From assembly GCA_016702555.1 (NCBI GenBank), contig JADJDV010000006.1:248001-312000 (forward strand): a stretch of 64,000 bases of DNA. The letters are read 5' to 3'. A program made the translations under genes and the position numbers. The stretch comes from Burkholderiales bacterium (lineage in GTDB: Bacteria > Pseudomonadota > Gammaproteobacteria > Burkholderiales > Burkholderiaceae_C). The notes under the pieces were generated by a model. It ran no database searches, was not told the origin of the DNA, and saw only the letters and a program-made list of their open reading frames with translations. Of this stretch, positions 53,828 to 63,602 are shown in pieces. Position 1 is the stretch's first letter; every line of letters starts with the position of its first letter.

Positions 53828-54769
53828 TCAGTGCTTGGTTTCATTGAAGGGATGTGGGATATTGATGGAAGCGGATGCGTCGTCGGTGCCAGCCTCGGCG
53901 TCCCCATCGGTGGTCCAGAACAGGCGGTCGGCCACCGCGCGGCCCATGCCGGGGCGAAAGCCGTGGTCCAGCGCCTGATCGAGATACTGTAGCGCTTCCA
54001 GCGCGGCCTCGGTCAGCTCGCTGCCGGTCGCCAGCAGGGCGGCCAGCGCCGCCGACACGATGTCGCCGGCGCCCAGGAAGGCGGCGTCGATGCGCTCGAA
54101 GTTCTGGCTCAGCAGCTCGGCCTGCGGCGAGGCCAGCACGTTGCTGACCTGGTCGCCCAGGGTCGGGATGCCGGTCACCAGCACGTAGGGCACGCCCAGT
54201 TCGGCGGCGGCGCGCGCCAGGTCGGTGGCGCGCGCGTGGCGGTCGGTGATCGATTCCGGCAGCAGCCAGTGCCGCAGCGTGGTGTTGTTGCCCACCAGCA
54301 CCGCGGTCTGCGGCAGCAGCAGCTCGCGGAAGGCGTCCAGGTAGTCGTCGATCTCGTGCTCGTCCCACCAGGACAAGTCGGGCATGTAGGCGATCACCGG
54401 CACGTCGGCGTAGTCGGCGGCAAAGCCGGCGATGGCGGCGATCTGTTCGGCGCCGCCGACGAAGCCGACCTTGATGGTGCGCACCGGCACGTCCTCGGCG
54501 ACCCAGCGCGCCTGCTCGGCCACGACGGCGTCGTCGATGGCGGCGTGGCCGACGGCGTCGCGCGTGTCGCGCAGGTAGATGCCGGTGGTGACGGCGAGCG
54601 GGTGCGCGCCGATCGAGGCGATCACCAGCGCATCGCTGGACAGCCCGCCGGCGCCCACCGGATCGGCGGCGTTGAAGCTCAGCACGCCGGGCGGTGAATC
54701 GTCGCCGCCAAGCTGTTCGGGGAGAAGGGGGTCGTCTTGCGGCCGGTCGGGTGCGCTGGAGTGGGTCAT
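53828..54769 (-). CDS. thiD: ThiD-like hydroxymethylpyrimidine/phosphomethylpyrimidine kinase
   Basis: ThiD phosphorylates the pyrimidine half of thiamine. The 313-residue product has VLSFNAADPVGAGGLSSDAL (ThiD N-terminal signature), GIYLRDTRDAVGHAAIDDAV and FLGAGDIVSAALAALLATGS with the anion-hole GAGD. The N-terminal 40 residues and an acidic C-terminus are not conserved. It is more divergent than enteric ThiD, so activity on another pyrimidine is possible. Start at 54769; it is divergent from the rubredoxin gene. Confidence 0.85.
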   Translation of the reverse strand: MTHSSAPDRPQDDPLLPEQLGGDDSPPGVLSFNAADPVGAGGLSSDALVIASIGAHPLAVTTGIYLRDTRDAVGHAAIDDAVVAEQARWVAEDVPVRTIKVGFVGGAEQIAAIAGFAADYADVPVIAYMPDLSWWDEHEIDDYLDAFRELLLPQTAVLVGNNTTLRHWLLPESITDRHARATDLARAAAELGVPYVLVTGIPTLGDQVSNVLASPQAELLSQNFERIDAAFLGAGDIVSAALAALLATGSELTEAALEALQYLDQALDHGFRPGMGRAVADRLFWTTDGDAEAGTDDASASINIPHPFNETKH

Positions 54770-54870
54770 CGGGCGCCCAGGGTGCCAGTGGAGTGGGCGC
54801 CGCGGCTGGCGCGGCACCCCGTCGATACAATCCGCGCCATTCTAAGCAAGTGGGCGTTTCGAGAGCGGCG

Positions 54871-55041
54871 ATGAACACGAAAACCTGGATGTGCCTGATC
54901 TGCGGCTGGCTGTACGACGAGGCCGCCGGCGACCCCGAGCACGGCATCGCGCCGGGCACGCCCTGGGCCGAGGTGCCGATGAACTGGACCTGCCCCGAGT
55001 GCGGCGCGCGCAAGGAAGATTTCGAGATGGTGCAAATCTAG
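54871..55041 (+). CDS. Rubredoxin
   Basis: This is a 56-residue one-iron electron carrier. WMCLICGWLYDEAAGDPEHG and NWTCPECGARKEDFEMV supply the two CxxCG iron ligands. Length is standard. Start at 54871 gives MNTKTWMC, a normal N-terminus; upstream in-frame residues are unlikely. Partner enzymes are not identified nearby. It lies upstream of yqgE. Confidence 0.96.
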   Translation: MNTKTWMCLICGWLYDEAAGDPEHGIAPGTPWAEVPMNWTCPECGARKEDFEMVQI

Positions 55042-55103
55042 AGAAGGTGTGAACGCGCGCGAACGAGTCTGCCGCGCGCGGGGCGCCTCGCTAGAATCAG
55101 GCC

Positions 55104-55703
55104 ATGGCCGATGACGCGCCCTCGATCAACCTGACGAACCACTTCCTGATCGCCATGCCGGGTCTGGAGGACGACACCTTCGCGCGCAGCGTGGTCTACG
55201 TCTGCGAGCACAGCGAGCGCGGCGCGCTGGGGCTGATCATCAACAAGCCGGGCGACATCAAGCTGGCCGAGCTGTTCGAGAAGGTCGATCTGCCGCTGGC
55301 GCGCCAGGAACTGGGCGTGCAGTCGGTGTTTCACGGCGGTCCCCTGCAGACCGAGCGCGGCTTCGTGCTGCACGACCCGGTGCTGGCCGAGGGCCTGGAG
55401 CCGGACCAGTCGGTCTACGCCGCCACGCTGACGGTGCCGGGCGGGCTGGAGATGACCACCTCCAAGGACGTGCTGGAGGCGCTGTCCTTCGGCGGCGGCC
55501 CGCGCCGCGTGCTGGTGACGCTGGGCTACTCGTCCTGGGGCGAGGGCCAGCTCGAATCCGAGATCGCGCGCAACAGCTGGCTCACCGTCGACGCCGACGC
55601 CAGCGTGGTGTTCGACGCCCCGGTGGCCGAGCGCTACGACCTGGCGCTGCGCCTGCTCGGCTTCGAAGCCTGGATGCTGTCGCCCGACGTGGGGCATGCG
55701 TGA
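55104..55703 (+). CDS. YqgE/AlgH family protein
   Basis: The 199-residue product starts with NHFLIAMPGLEDDTFARSVV, followed by YVCEHSERGALGLIINKP, FHGGPLQTERGFVLHD and VLVTLGYSSWGEGQLESEI, which define this family (UPF0301). A regulatory role (AlgH) has been proposed, but the biochemical function is not established. It sits before ruvX, pyrR and pyrB, its usual neighbours in proteobacteria. Confidence 0.95.
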   Translation: MADDAPSINLTNHFLIAMPGLEDDTFARSVVYVCEHSERGALGLIINKPGDIKLAELFEKVDLPLARQELGVQSVFHGGPLQTERGFVLHDPVLAEGLEPDQSVYAATLTVPGGLEMTTSKDVLEALSFGGGPRRVLVTLGYSSWGEGQLESEIARNSWLTVDADASVVFDAPVAERYDLALRLLGFEAWMLSPDVGHA

Positions 55704-55707
55704 CCCC

Positions 55708-55807
55708 TCTCCCTGAGTCGCCTGCGGCGCCTTCCCCCCAAGGGGACAACGCCGGTGGCCGGGCCCAGCCCGCTCCACGGTGTTCCCGCGCGGCCTGCTC
55801 CGCGGCC
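55708..55807 (-). repeat. REP-like repeat family A, copy 4 (yqgE-ruvX), inverted
   Basis: Read on the minus strand it gives ggccgcggagcaggccgcgc, accgtggagcgggctgggcc, ccggcgttgtccccttgggg and gcgactcaggga. The ctcaggg end lies about five bases after the yqgE stop codon. Confidence 0.85.
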
Positions 55808-55845
55808 ATCGGACATGGGGTGTGGCGGGCGCCGCGCCGTGGCAA

Positions 55846-56280
55846 ATGGTGATGGCGTCTGATTCCAGCGCCGAGGTGCCGGCGGGGCAGACCAGTTTTC
55901 TGGCCTTCGATTTCGGCCTCAAGCGCACCGGCGTCGCGGTCGGCAACCGGCTCATGCGCAGCGCCACGCCGCAGCCCACCATTCGCGCCGAGGGCGAGGC
56001 GCGCTGGGCGCCCATTGAAAGCCGCGTGGCCGAATGGCAGCCCGACGCGCTGGTGGTCGGCGTGCCGTTTCACCCGGATGGCGCGGCGCACGAGAACACG
56101 GTGCGCGCGCGCAAGTTCGCGCGCCAGCTGCGTGGTCGCTTCCAGCTGCCGGTGTACGAGGTGGACGAGCGCTACAGCACCACCGAGGCCCACGCGCGGG
56201 GCGCGCGCAACGTTGATGCCAACGTCGATGGCGTCGCCGCCGCCATCATCCTGGAGCAGTTTCTGAGGAGTCTTCCATGA
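55846..56280 (+). CDS. ruvX: RuvX/YqgF Holliday-junction resolvase family protein
   Basis: This is a RNase H-fold nuclease family protein, linked to Holliday junction resolution or pre-16S rRNA processing. Of 144 residues, FLAFDFGLKRTGVAVGNRLM carries the first catalytic Asp, DALVVGVPFHPDG and VYEVDERYSTTEAHARGA follow, and DANVDGVAAAIILEQFL has the last Asp. Start is 55846 or 55852. Upstream frame is repeat sequence. Stop overlaps pyrR (ATGA). Confidence 0.95.
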   Translation: MVMASDSSAEVPAGQTSFLAFDFGLKRTGVAVGNRLMRSATPQPTIRAEGEARWAPIESRVAEWQPDALVVGVPFHPDGAAHENTVRARKFARQLRGRFQLPVYEVDERYSTTEAHARGARNVDANVDGVAAAIILEQFLRSLP

Positions 56281-56792
56281 GTGCCCACCCCGGCAGCACG
56301 CTGGCGCTCGACGCCGAGGCCTTGTATGTCGAACTGCTGCGCGGCGTGCGCCCGCTGGTGGAGGCGGGCACGCGCCTGGTCGGCATCGTCTCGGGCGGGC
56401 AGTGGCTGGTCGAGCGCATGCAGGTCGATCTCGGTCTGCCGGGCGCGCCGGGCGCCATCTCGTCGGCCATGCACCGCGACGACTTCGCCAAGCGCGGCCT
56501 CGCCGCCAGCAGCCAGACCACGCTGCCGTTCGACATCGACGGCGCCGACGTGCTGCTGCTGGACGACGTGCTCTACACCGGCCGCACCGTGCGCGCCGTG
56601 CTCAACGAGTTGTTCGACTACGGCCGGCCGGCGCGCGTGCGGCTGGCGGTGCTGGTCGATCGCGGCGGGCGCCAGTTGCCGGTGGCGGCCGAGTTTGCCG
56701 CCGCGCGCGTGGCGTTGCCGGCGGCGCAGTCGCTGCGCCTGGCGCGGGGCGACGACGGGGTTTTCAGCTTCAGCATCACCGAGAGGACGTAG
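56277..56792 (+). CDS. pyrR: PyrR bifunctional regulator/uracil phosphoribosyltransferase
   Basis: PyrR-family proteins are phosphoribosyltransferases; in Bacillus they also control pyr mRNA. The 171-residue product has VGIVSGGQWLVERMQVDLGL and VLLLDDVLYTGRTVRAVLNE, the PRPP-binding motif, then VLVDRGGRQLPVAAEFAAAR. RNA attenuation is not evident from the sequence here. It is coupled to ruvX upstream and pyrB follows five bases later. Confidence 0.94.
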   Translation: MSAHPGSTLALDAEALYVELLRGVRPLVEAGTRLVGIVSGGQWLVERMQVDLGLPGAPGAISSAMHRDDFAKRGLAASSQTTLPFDIDGADVLLLDDVLYTGRTVRAVLNELFDYGRPARVRLAVLVDRGGRQLPVAAEFAAARVALPAAQSLRLARGDDGVFSFSITERT

Positions 56793-56797
56793 GCGCC

Positions 56798-57760
56798 ATG
56801 CTGGCCCGACACAACCTGCAGCTCAACCAGCACGGCGAGCTGATCCACCTGCTCAGCACCGAGGGGCTGCCGCGCGACATCCTGACCCACATCCTCGACA
56901 CCGCGGCGCAGTTCGTCGGCGTCAGCGAGCGCGAGGTCAAGAAGGTGCCGCTGCTGCGCGGCAAGAGCGTGTTCAACCTGTTCTTCGAGAACTCCACGCG
57001 CACCCGCACCACCTTCGACATCGCCGCCACGCGCCTGTCGGCCGACGTGTACACGCTCGACATCGCGCGTTCGTCCACCGCCAAGGGCGAATCGCTGCTG
57101 GACACCGTGGCCAACCTGAGCGCCATGGCGGCCGACATCTTCGTCGTGCGCCATTCGGAAAGCGGCGCGCCCTACCTGCTGGCGCAGCACGTGGCGCCGC
57201 ACGTGCACGTCATCAACGCCGGCGATGGGCGCCACGCGCACCCGACGCAGGGCCTGCTCGACGTGTACACCATCCGTCACTACAAGAAGGATTTTTCCAG
57301 TCTGGTGGTGGCCATCGTGGGCGACGTGCTGCATTCGCGCGTGGCGCGCTCCGACATCCACGCGCTGAACACGCTGGGCGCCGCCGAGGTGCGCGTGGTC
57401 GGCCCGCGCACGCTGGTGCCGGGCGATCTGGCGCCGATGGGCGTGCGCGTGTGCCACACGCTGGAGGAGGGCATCCGCGACGCCGACGTGGTGATCATGC
57501 TGCGCCTGCAGAACGAGCGCATGGCCGGCGCGCTGCTGCCGTCGAGCCAGGAGTTCTTCAAGAGCTTCGGCCTGACGCCCGAGAAGCTGCGCTGGGCCAA
57601 GCCCGACGCCATCGTGATGCACCCGGGCCCGATCAACCGCGGGGTCGAGATCGACTCGCAGGTGGTCGATGGCCAGCAGAGCGTGATCCTGCCGCAGGTC
57701 ACCTTCGGCATCGCCGTGCGCATGGCGGTGATGAGCATCGTGGCGGGCAATTCGGCATGA
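56798..57760 (+). CDS. pyrB: Aspartate carbamoyltransferase catalytic subunit
   Basis: PyrB makes carbamoyl aspartate in pyrimidine synthesis. The 320-residue product has VFNLFFENSTRTRTTFDIAA (carbamoyl-phosphate site STRTRT), DIARSSTAKGESLLDTVANL, INAGDGRHAHPTQGLLDVYT and KPDAIVMHPGPINRGVEIDS. All catalytic regions are intact. It lies just before an inactive dihydroorotase-like gene, the usual arrangement of the complex-forming form. Confidence 0.98.
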   Translation: MLARHNLQLNQHGELIHLLSTEGLPRDILTHILDTAAQFVGVSEREVKKVPLLRGKSVFNLFFENSTRTRTTFDIAATRLSADVYTLDIARSSTAKGESLLDTVANLSAMAADIFVVRHSESGAPYLLAQHVAPHVHVINAGDGRHAHPTQGLLDVYTIRHYKKDFSSLVVAIVGDVLHSRVARSDIHALNTLGAAEVRVVGPRTLVPGDLAPMGVRVCHTLEEGIRDADVVIMLRLQNERMAGALLPSSQEFFKSFGLTPEKLRWAKPDAIVMHPGPINRGVEIDSQVVDGQQSVILPQVTFGIAVRMAVMSIVAGNSA

Positions 57761-57779
57761 GTCATCCAGGTTCGAACCC

Positions 57780-59087
57780 ATGAAGCTCCTCATTGAACAA
57801 GGCCGCGTCATCGATCCGGCGTCCGGCCGCGACGAGGTGGCCGACGTCGCCATCGCCGCCGGCCGCCTCCTCGGCATCGGCCAGTTGCCGGCCGATTTCG
57901 CGCCCAGCCGGCGCATCGACGCGCGCGGCTGCTGGGTGCTGCCGGGGCTGGTCGACCTGGCGGCGCGCCTGCGCGAGCCCGGCCACGAGCACGCGCGCAT
58001 GCTGGAAAGCGAGATGGCGGCGGCGGTGGCCGGCGGCGTCACCAGCCTGGTGTGCCCGCCCGACACCGACCCGGTGCTGGACGAGCCCGGCCTGGTCGAG
58101 ATGCTGAAGAACCGCGCCGAGCGTCTGCACCAGGCGCGCGTGTTTCCGCAAGGCGCGCTGACGCGCGGGCTGAAGGGCGAGGTGCTGACCGAGATGGGCC
58201 AGCTCACCGAGGCCGGCTGCGTCGCCTTCGGCCAGGCCGAGGTGCCGCTGCTGAACACCCAGGCGCTGCAGCGCGCGCTGCAGTACGCCAGCAGCTTCGG
58301 CTACGCGGTCTGGCTGCGCCCGCAGGATCCGTGGCTGGGCGGCGGGGTCGTCGCCAGCGGGCCGCTGGCCACGCGCATGGGCCTGGCCGGCGTGCCGGTG
58401 GCGGCCGAGACCATTGCGCTGCACACCTGGTTCGAGCTGCTGCGCGCGCTCGGCCCCGCCGGCCCGCGCCTGCACGTGTGCCGCCTGTCCAGCGCGGCCG
58501 GCGTGGCGCTGCTGCGCCAGGCGCGCGCCGAAGGCCTTCAGGTGTCGGCCGACGTCAGCATCAACTCGCTGCATCTGATCGACGAGGACATCGGCTATTA
58601 CGACAGCCGCGCGCGCCTGAACCCGCCGCTGCGCCAGCCGCGCGACCGCGCGGCGCTGCGCGCGGGGCTGACCGACGGCACCATCGATGCGCTGGTGTCC
58701 GACCACACGCCGGTGGAGGCCGATGCCAAGACGCTGCCGTTTGCCGAGGCCGAGCCCGGCGCGACCGGGCTGGAGCTGCTGCTGCCGCTGGCCCTGCAAT
58801 GGGCCGAGGCGGCCGACGGCCCCGGCCTGATGCGCGCGCTGGCGGTGCTGACCGAGGGGCCGGCGCGCGTGCTCGGCGGCGCGCTCGGCACCTTGCAGGC
58901 CAGCTGCGGCCGGCTGGTGGAAGGCGGCCTGGCCGACCTGTGCGTGTTCGATCCGGCGGTGCGCTGGCGCGTCACGCCGGAGGCGCTGCGCAGCCAGGGC
59001 AAGCACACGCCGTTTGCCGGCCAGGAGCTGACGGGCCGGGTGCGCTGCACCCTGGTGGGCGGCCACCTGGCCCACCACGCGCCGTGA
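57780..59087 (+). CDS. Dihydroorotase-like subunit PyrC', probably inactive
   Basis: This protein of the dihydroorotase family has 435 residues, with WVLPGLVDLAARLREPGHEH in place of the usual DxHxHxREPG. The two His that bind zinc are replaced by Ala61 and Arg63, and LHVCRLSS also lacks a His. VSDHTPVEADAKTLPFAEAE and GLELLLPLALQ remain. Such proteins act as structural partners of PyrB. It directly follows pyrB. A separate active pyrC is expected elsewhere. Confidence 0.92.
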   Translation: MKLLIEQGRVIDPASGRDEVADVAIAAGRLLGIGQLPADFAPSRRIDARGCWVLPGLVDLAARLREPGHEHARMLESEMAAAVAGGVTSLVCPPDTDPVLDEPGLVEMLKNRAERLHQARVFPQGALTRGLKGEVLTEMGQLTEAGCVAFGQAEVPLLNTQALQRALQYASSFGYAVWLRPQDPWLGGGVVASGPLATRMGLAGVPVAAETIALHTWFELLRALGPAGPRLHVCRLSSAAGVALLRQARAEGLQVSADVSINSLHLIDEDIGYYDSRARLNPPLRQPRDRAALRAGLTDGTIDALVSDHTPVEADAKTLPFAEAEPGATGLELLLPLALQWAEAADGPGLMRALAVLTEGPARVLGGALGTLQASCGRLVEGGLADLCVFDPAVRWRVTPEALRSQGKHTPFAGQELTGRVRCTLVGGHLAHHAP

Positions 59088-59103
59088 TCGCGATCGCCAT
59101 GGC

Positions 59104-59844
59104 ATGAAGGCGCTGACCGCGGGCTGGCTGCTGCTGCGCGGCGTCGGCCATGTGGCGAGCGGCTGGTGGACCATCCGCACGCGTTTTCCGCAACTGACGC
59201 AGGCCGAGCGTGAGGCGCGCGTGCAGCGGTGGGCGGCGCGCTTTCTGCAGATCTGGCGCATCGAGCTGGACGTGCGCGGCCAGCCGCCGCAGGCCGGGCC
59301 GGTGCTGATGGTGGCCAACCACATCTCCTGGCTCGACATCCTGGTGTTGCACGCGGCCGGCTACTGCCGCTTCGTCTCCAAGTCCGACGTCAAGCGCTGG
59401 CCGGTGATCGGGCCGCTGGCCACCGGCGCCGGCACGCTCTACATCGAGCGCGAATCGCGCCGCGACGCCATGCGCGTGGTGCACCACATGCGCGATGCGC
59501 TGCGGCGCGGCGAGGTGGTGGCGGCGTTCCCGGAGGGCACCACCAGCAACGGCCTGCAACTGCTGCCATTTCACGCCAACCTGATCCAGGCGGCGATCTC
59601 GACGCCGGCCCCGGTGCAGCCGGTGGCGCTGCAGTTTCTCGACAAGGCCAGCGGCGAGATCAGCCTGGCGCCGTGCTACATCGGCGACGAAAGCCTGCTG
59701 GCCTCGGTGTGGCGCACGCTCACCACGCCGGGCGTGCAGGCGGTGGTCAGCTTTGGGGTGCCGCAGGCGCCCGAGGGGCGCGAGCGGCGCGAGTGGTCGG
59801 CCGGGCTGCGCGCGGCGGTGGACGAGCTGCGCGCGGTGCGCTGA
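59104..59844 (+). CDS. plsC: 1-acyl-glycerol-3-phosphate acyltransferase (PlsC family)
   Basis: PlsC proteins add the second acyl chain to lysophosphatidic acid. The 246-residue product has VANHISWLDILVLH (HX4D), FVSKSDVKRWPVIG, TLYIERESRRDAMRVV and AAFPEGTTSNGLQLLPFHAN, the four acyltransferase blocks. An N-terminal hydrophobic segment may bind the membrane. Related acyltransferases for ornithine lipids are possible. It follows pyrC' by 16 bases. Confidence 0.93.
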   Translation: MKALTAGWLLLRGVGHVASGWWTIRTRFPQLTQAEREARVQRWAARFLQIWRIELDVRGQPPQAGPVLMVANHISWLDILVLHAAGYCRFVSKSDVKRWPVIGPLATGAGTLYIERESRRDAMRVVHHMRDALRRGEVVAAFPEGTTSNGLQLLPFHANLIQAAISTPAPVQPVALQFLDKASGEISLAPCYIGDESLLASVWRTLTTPGVQAVVSFGVPQAPEGRERREWSAGLRAAVDELRAVR

Positions 59845-59857
59845 CGGCGCCGCCGCG

Positions 59858-60928
<1,071 letters not shown>

Positions 60929-60936
60929 GGTGTGCG

Positions 60937-60954
60937 ATTGTAGATACGTACAAT
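60937..60954. promoter_or_regulatory. Inverted repeat between divergent iron-transport genes
   Basis: attgta, six bases (gatacg) and tacaat form a perfect 6-bp inverted repeat. The adjoining gagaattg on the minus strand resembles half of a Fur box. It lies between the ATPase and permease genes and could control both. Confidence 0.45.
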
Positions 60955-61047
60955 TCTCATTTGGCCCCGGTCGCCGTCAGACATGGCGGCGCGGGGCCTG
61001 ATCGCATCTTCCGCCACCGATTCATTCTGTCGCCACGCCCTTTTGTC

Positions 61048-62679
61048 GTGCGAGCTCTGCCCACCCTGATCCTGCTGCTGCTGGCCGGCGTGCTGGCGCT
61101 GCCGGTCATGGCGCTGCTGGGCACCTGGACGCAGTGGAACGCCGATTCGGCCGACATCCTCAGCCAGATGGCGGCGACGGTGCTGCCCGAATACCTGTGG
61201 GTCACCGGGCAGCTGATCGTGATGGTCGGCATCGGCGTGGTGGCCATGGGCGTGCCGGCCGCGCTGCTGGTGACGGTGTTCGACTTTCCCGGCCGGCGCA
61301 GCTTCGAGTGGCTGCTGCTGCTGCCGCTGGCGATGCCGGCCTACGTCACCGCCTACGCCTACACCGATTTCCTGCAGTTCTCGGGCCCATTGCAGACCTG
61401 GCTGCGCGCCAGCTTTGGCCTGGAAGGGCGCCTGCTGCCCGAGGTGCGCAGCGTCTGGGGCGCAGCCTGGGTGTTCTCGTTCTCGCTCTATCCCTATGCC
61501 TATCTGCTGGCGCGCACCGCGCTGATCGAGCGCGCGCCGCAGCTGATGGAGGCCGCGCGCCTGCTCGGCGCGTCGCTGCCGCGCCGGCTGCGCGAGGTGG
61601 CGCTGCCGATGGCGCGCCCGGCGGTGGCCGCCGGCACCGCGCTGGCGCTGATGGAGGTGATGGCCGACTACGGCGTGTCGATCTACTTCGGCATCCAGAC
61701 CTTCACCATCGGCATCTACAAGGCCTGGCTGTCGATGGACGACCGCATCGCGGCGGCGCAGCTGGCGACCGTGCTGCTGGCGGTGGTGGTGCTGTTGCTG
61801 TGGCTGGAGCAGCGCGCCCAGCGCCGCCTGCGCTTTGTCGGCAGCAGCACGGGGCGCGCCAGCTCGGGCGATGCGCGGCCGGTGCGGCTGCGCGGCGGGC
61901 GCGCGCTGCTGGCCTGGGTGCTGTGCCTGCTGCCGGTGCTGATGGGTTTCGCGCTGCCGGTGCTGTTCATGCTGCGCCCGTTGTCGGCCGACTGGTCGGT
62001 GCTGCCCTGGGACCGCTTCCTGCTCTGGACCTGGAACAGCGTGCGGCTCGGCGCCATGACGGCCGTACTGGCGGTGCTGGCGGCCTGGTTCCTGGCCTAC
62101 AGCCTGCGCCGCAAGCCGAGCCTGACGCGCCGCTGGGCGGTGCAGATCATCTCGCTTGGCTACGCCGTGCCCGGCGCGGTGATCGTGGTCGGCCTGCTGC
62201 TGCCGGTGGGCTGGCTGCAGGCGCGCTGGCCCGACAGCGGCGTCGGCGGCCTGGTCACCGCCACCGTGCTCGGCCTGCTGTGGGCCTATCTGGTGCGCTT
62301 TGTCTCGGTGGCGCTGCAGTCGATGCAAAGCGGCTACGCCCGGCTGCCGCGCAGCCTCGATGAATCGGCGCGCATGCTGGGCGCCACCGGCATGGAGCTG
62401 GCGGCGCGCGTGCACTGGCCACTGCTGCGGCGCGCCAGCTTCGCGGCCGGCTTGCTGGTGTTCGTCGACGTGATGAAGGAGCTGCCGGCCACCATCGTGC
62501 TGCGCCCCTTCAACACCGACACGCTGGCGGTGGTGGCGAATCAATTGGCGCGCGACGAGCGTCTGGGCGAGGCGGCGCTGCCCTCGCTGGCGCTGGTGCT
62601 GGTGGGGCTGGTGCCGGTGATCGTGCTCAGTCGCACGCTGCGCTCGGAGCATCGCTCGATCGATGCCGAATTGCTATAG
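61048..62679 (+). CDS. Iron(III)-type ABC transporter permease (FbpB)
   Basis: This is a double-length inner-membrane permease with two permease domains. LLLLPLAMPAYVTAYAYTDF and ALIERAPQLMEAARLLGASL (EAA loop 1) belong to the first half; ISLGYAVPGAVIVVGLLLPV and LDESARMLGATGMELAARVH (EAA loop 2) to the second. About 543 residues from the GTG at 61048; a TTG at 60961 would add 29 residues. Neither start has a clear ribosome-binding site. It is expected to work with the divergent ATPase. Confidence 0.9.
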   Translation: MRALPTLILLLLAGVLALPVMALLGTWTQWNADSADILSQMAATVLPEYLWVTGQLIVMVGIGVVAMGVPAALLVTVFDFPGRRSFEWLLLLPLAMPAYVTAYAYTDFLQFSGPLQTWLRASFGLEGRLLPEVRSVWGAAWVFSFSLYPYAYLLARTALIERAPQLMEAARLLGASLPRRLREVALPMARPAVAAGTALALMEVMADYGVSIYFGIQTFTIGIYKAWLSMDDRIAAAQLATVLLAVVVLLLWLEQRAQRRLRFVGSSTGRASSGDARPVRLRGGRALLAWVLCLLPVLMGFALPVLFMLRPLSADWSVLPWDRFLLWTWNSVRLGAMTAVLAVLAAWFLAYSLRRKPSLTRRWAVQIISLGYAVPGAVIVVGLLLPVGWLQARWPDSGVGGLVTATVLGLLWAYLVRFVSVALQSMQSGYARLPRSLDESARMLGATGMELAARVHWPLLRRASFAAGLLVFVDVMKELPATIVLRPFNTDTLAVVANQLARDERLGEAALPSLALVLVGLVPVIVLSRTLRSEHRSIDAELL

Positions 62680-62705
62680 TGAGATCAAGTCCCGCTCACT
62701 TGGCC

Positions 62706-63050
62706 ATGCAGACACCTATTGCCCCTTCCGCGACCGACAGCGAGCTCGATTCCGACGAGGTCTTCGAACTGGCGGCCGAGGTGTTCCGCGTCATGTCGGC
62801 GCCAATGCGGCTGAAGATCATCAGCGCGCTGTGCAACGGCGAGCGCAACGTCGGCCAGCTGCTGAGCGAGATCCCGACCACCCAGCCCAACATGAGCCAG
62901 CACCTGAACACGCTGTACAAGGCCGGCGTGCTGGGCAAGCGTCGCGACGGCGTGCAGATCTACTACCGCATCGTCAACGAGCGCGTGGTCACGCTGTGCC
63001 GCGCGGTGTGCACGCAGATCGCCATCGATACCGTGGGCGACGAGCGCTGA
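62706..63050 (+). CDS. ArsR/SmtB-family regulator, possible persulfide sensor
   Basis: The 114-residue winged-helix repressor contains LAAEVFRVMSAPMRLKIISA, the recognition segment TTQPNMSQHLNTLYKAGVLG and the wing GKRRDGVQIYYRIVN. Cys43 (ISALC) and Cys98/Cys102 (TLCRAVC) sit where SqrR/BigR-type regulators have cysteines that form a tetrasulfide bridge on sulfide exposure. Its position beside the fcc genes suggests control by sulfide. ATG at 62706; an upstream GTG at 62679 is possible. Confidence 0.88.
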   Translation: MQTPIAPSATDSELDSDEVFELAAEVFRVMSAPMRLKIISALCNGERNVGQLLSEIPTTQPNMSQHLNTLYKAGVLGKRRDGVQIYYRIVNERVVTLCRAVCTQIAIDTVGDER

Positions 63051-63210
63051 AAAAGACGCGGCACCCGTCGATATCACCGCAGCGCATGAGCATCCAACGA
63101 ATCGGTCGTTGGCATGGCGCGCGTGGCCTTCTAGACTGCCCGTTGGGCACGCACGGCGCTGGGGTAATCCCGCACAGCCGGGCCGGCGCGCGCGTCCTAT
63201 GATTTGCCTG

Positions 63211-63225
63211 AATATAAGCAACGAC
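63211..63225 (+). promoter_or_regulatory. Operator-like motif upstream of the fcc operon
   Basis: aatataagcaacgac lies 55 bases before the cytochrome gene. taagcaacgac recurs as taagcaatgac in the sox-tsuA promoter. The other bases of 63051-63279 show a good ribosome-binding site (aggagg at 63264) but no gene. Confidence 0.4.
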
Positions 63226-63279
63226 GAATTTCTCGCCGTTCGCGTCCCGATTCAACCACCCCCAGGAGGACCTCACACC

Positions 63280-63591
63280 ATGAAACCCATTCTGCTTCCG
63301 GGGCTCGCCGCGGCCGCCTTGTGGCTGGCCGCCGGCACCGCCCAGGCCCAGGTCGATCCGCTGCAGGTGCGCAGCTGGGCGGCCAGCTGCGCCAACTGCC
63401 ACGGCACCAATGGCCAGGCGCAGCAAGGCAACGAGCCGCTGGCCGGCGTCGGCCGCGACGAATTGATGAAGAAGCTGATGGACTTCAAGAGCGGCGCCAA
63501 GCCCGCCACCGTGATGCACCAGCTGGCCAAGGGCTATACCGACGAGCAACTGGCCGCCATCAGCGCCTGGTTCGCGGCGCAGAAGAAGTGA
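63280..63591 (+). CDS. Monoheme cytochrome c, sulfide dehydrogenase partner (FccA-like)
   Basis: The 103-residue precursor starts MKPILLPGLAAAALWLAAGT followed by AQAQ, a signal peptide. The haem motif is CANCH at 37-41 (SWAASCANCHGTNGQA), with the distal Met probably in TVMHQLAKGYTDEQLA. It is preceded by aggagg and followed by fccB after 11 bases, so it should take electrons from the flavoprotein. It is a one-haem form, unlike diheme FccA of some species. Confidence 0.9.
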   Translation: MKPILLPGLAAAALWLAAGTAQAQVDPLQVRSWAASCANCHGTNGQAQQGNEPLAGVGRDELMKKLMDFKSGAKPATVMHQLAKGYTDEQLAAISAWFAAQKK

Positions 63592-63602
63592 GGAGGCAGA
63601 CC

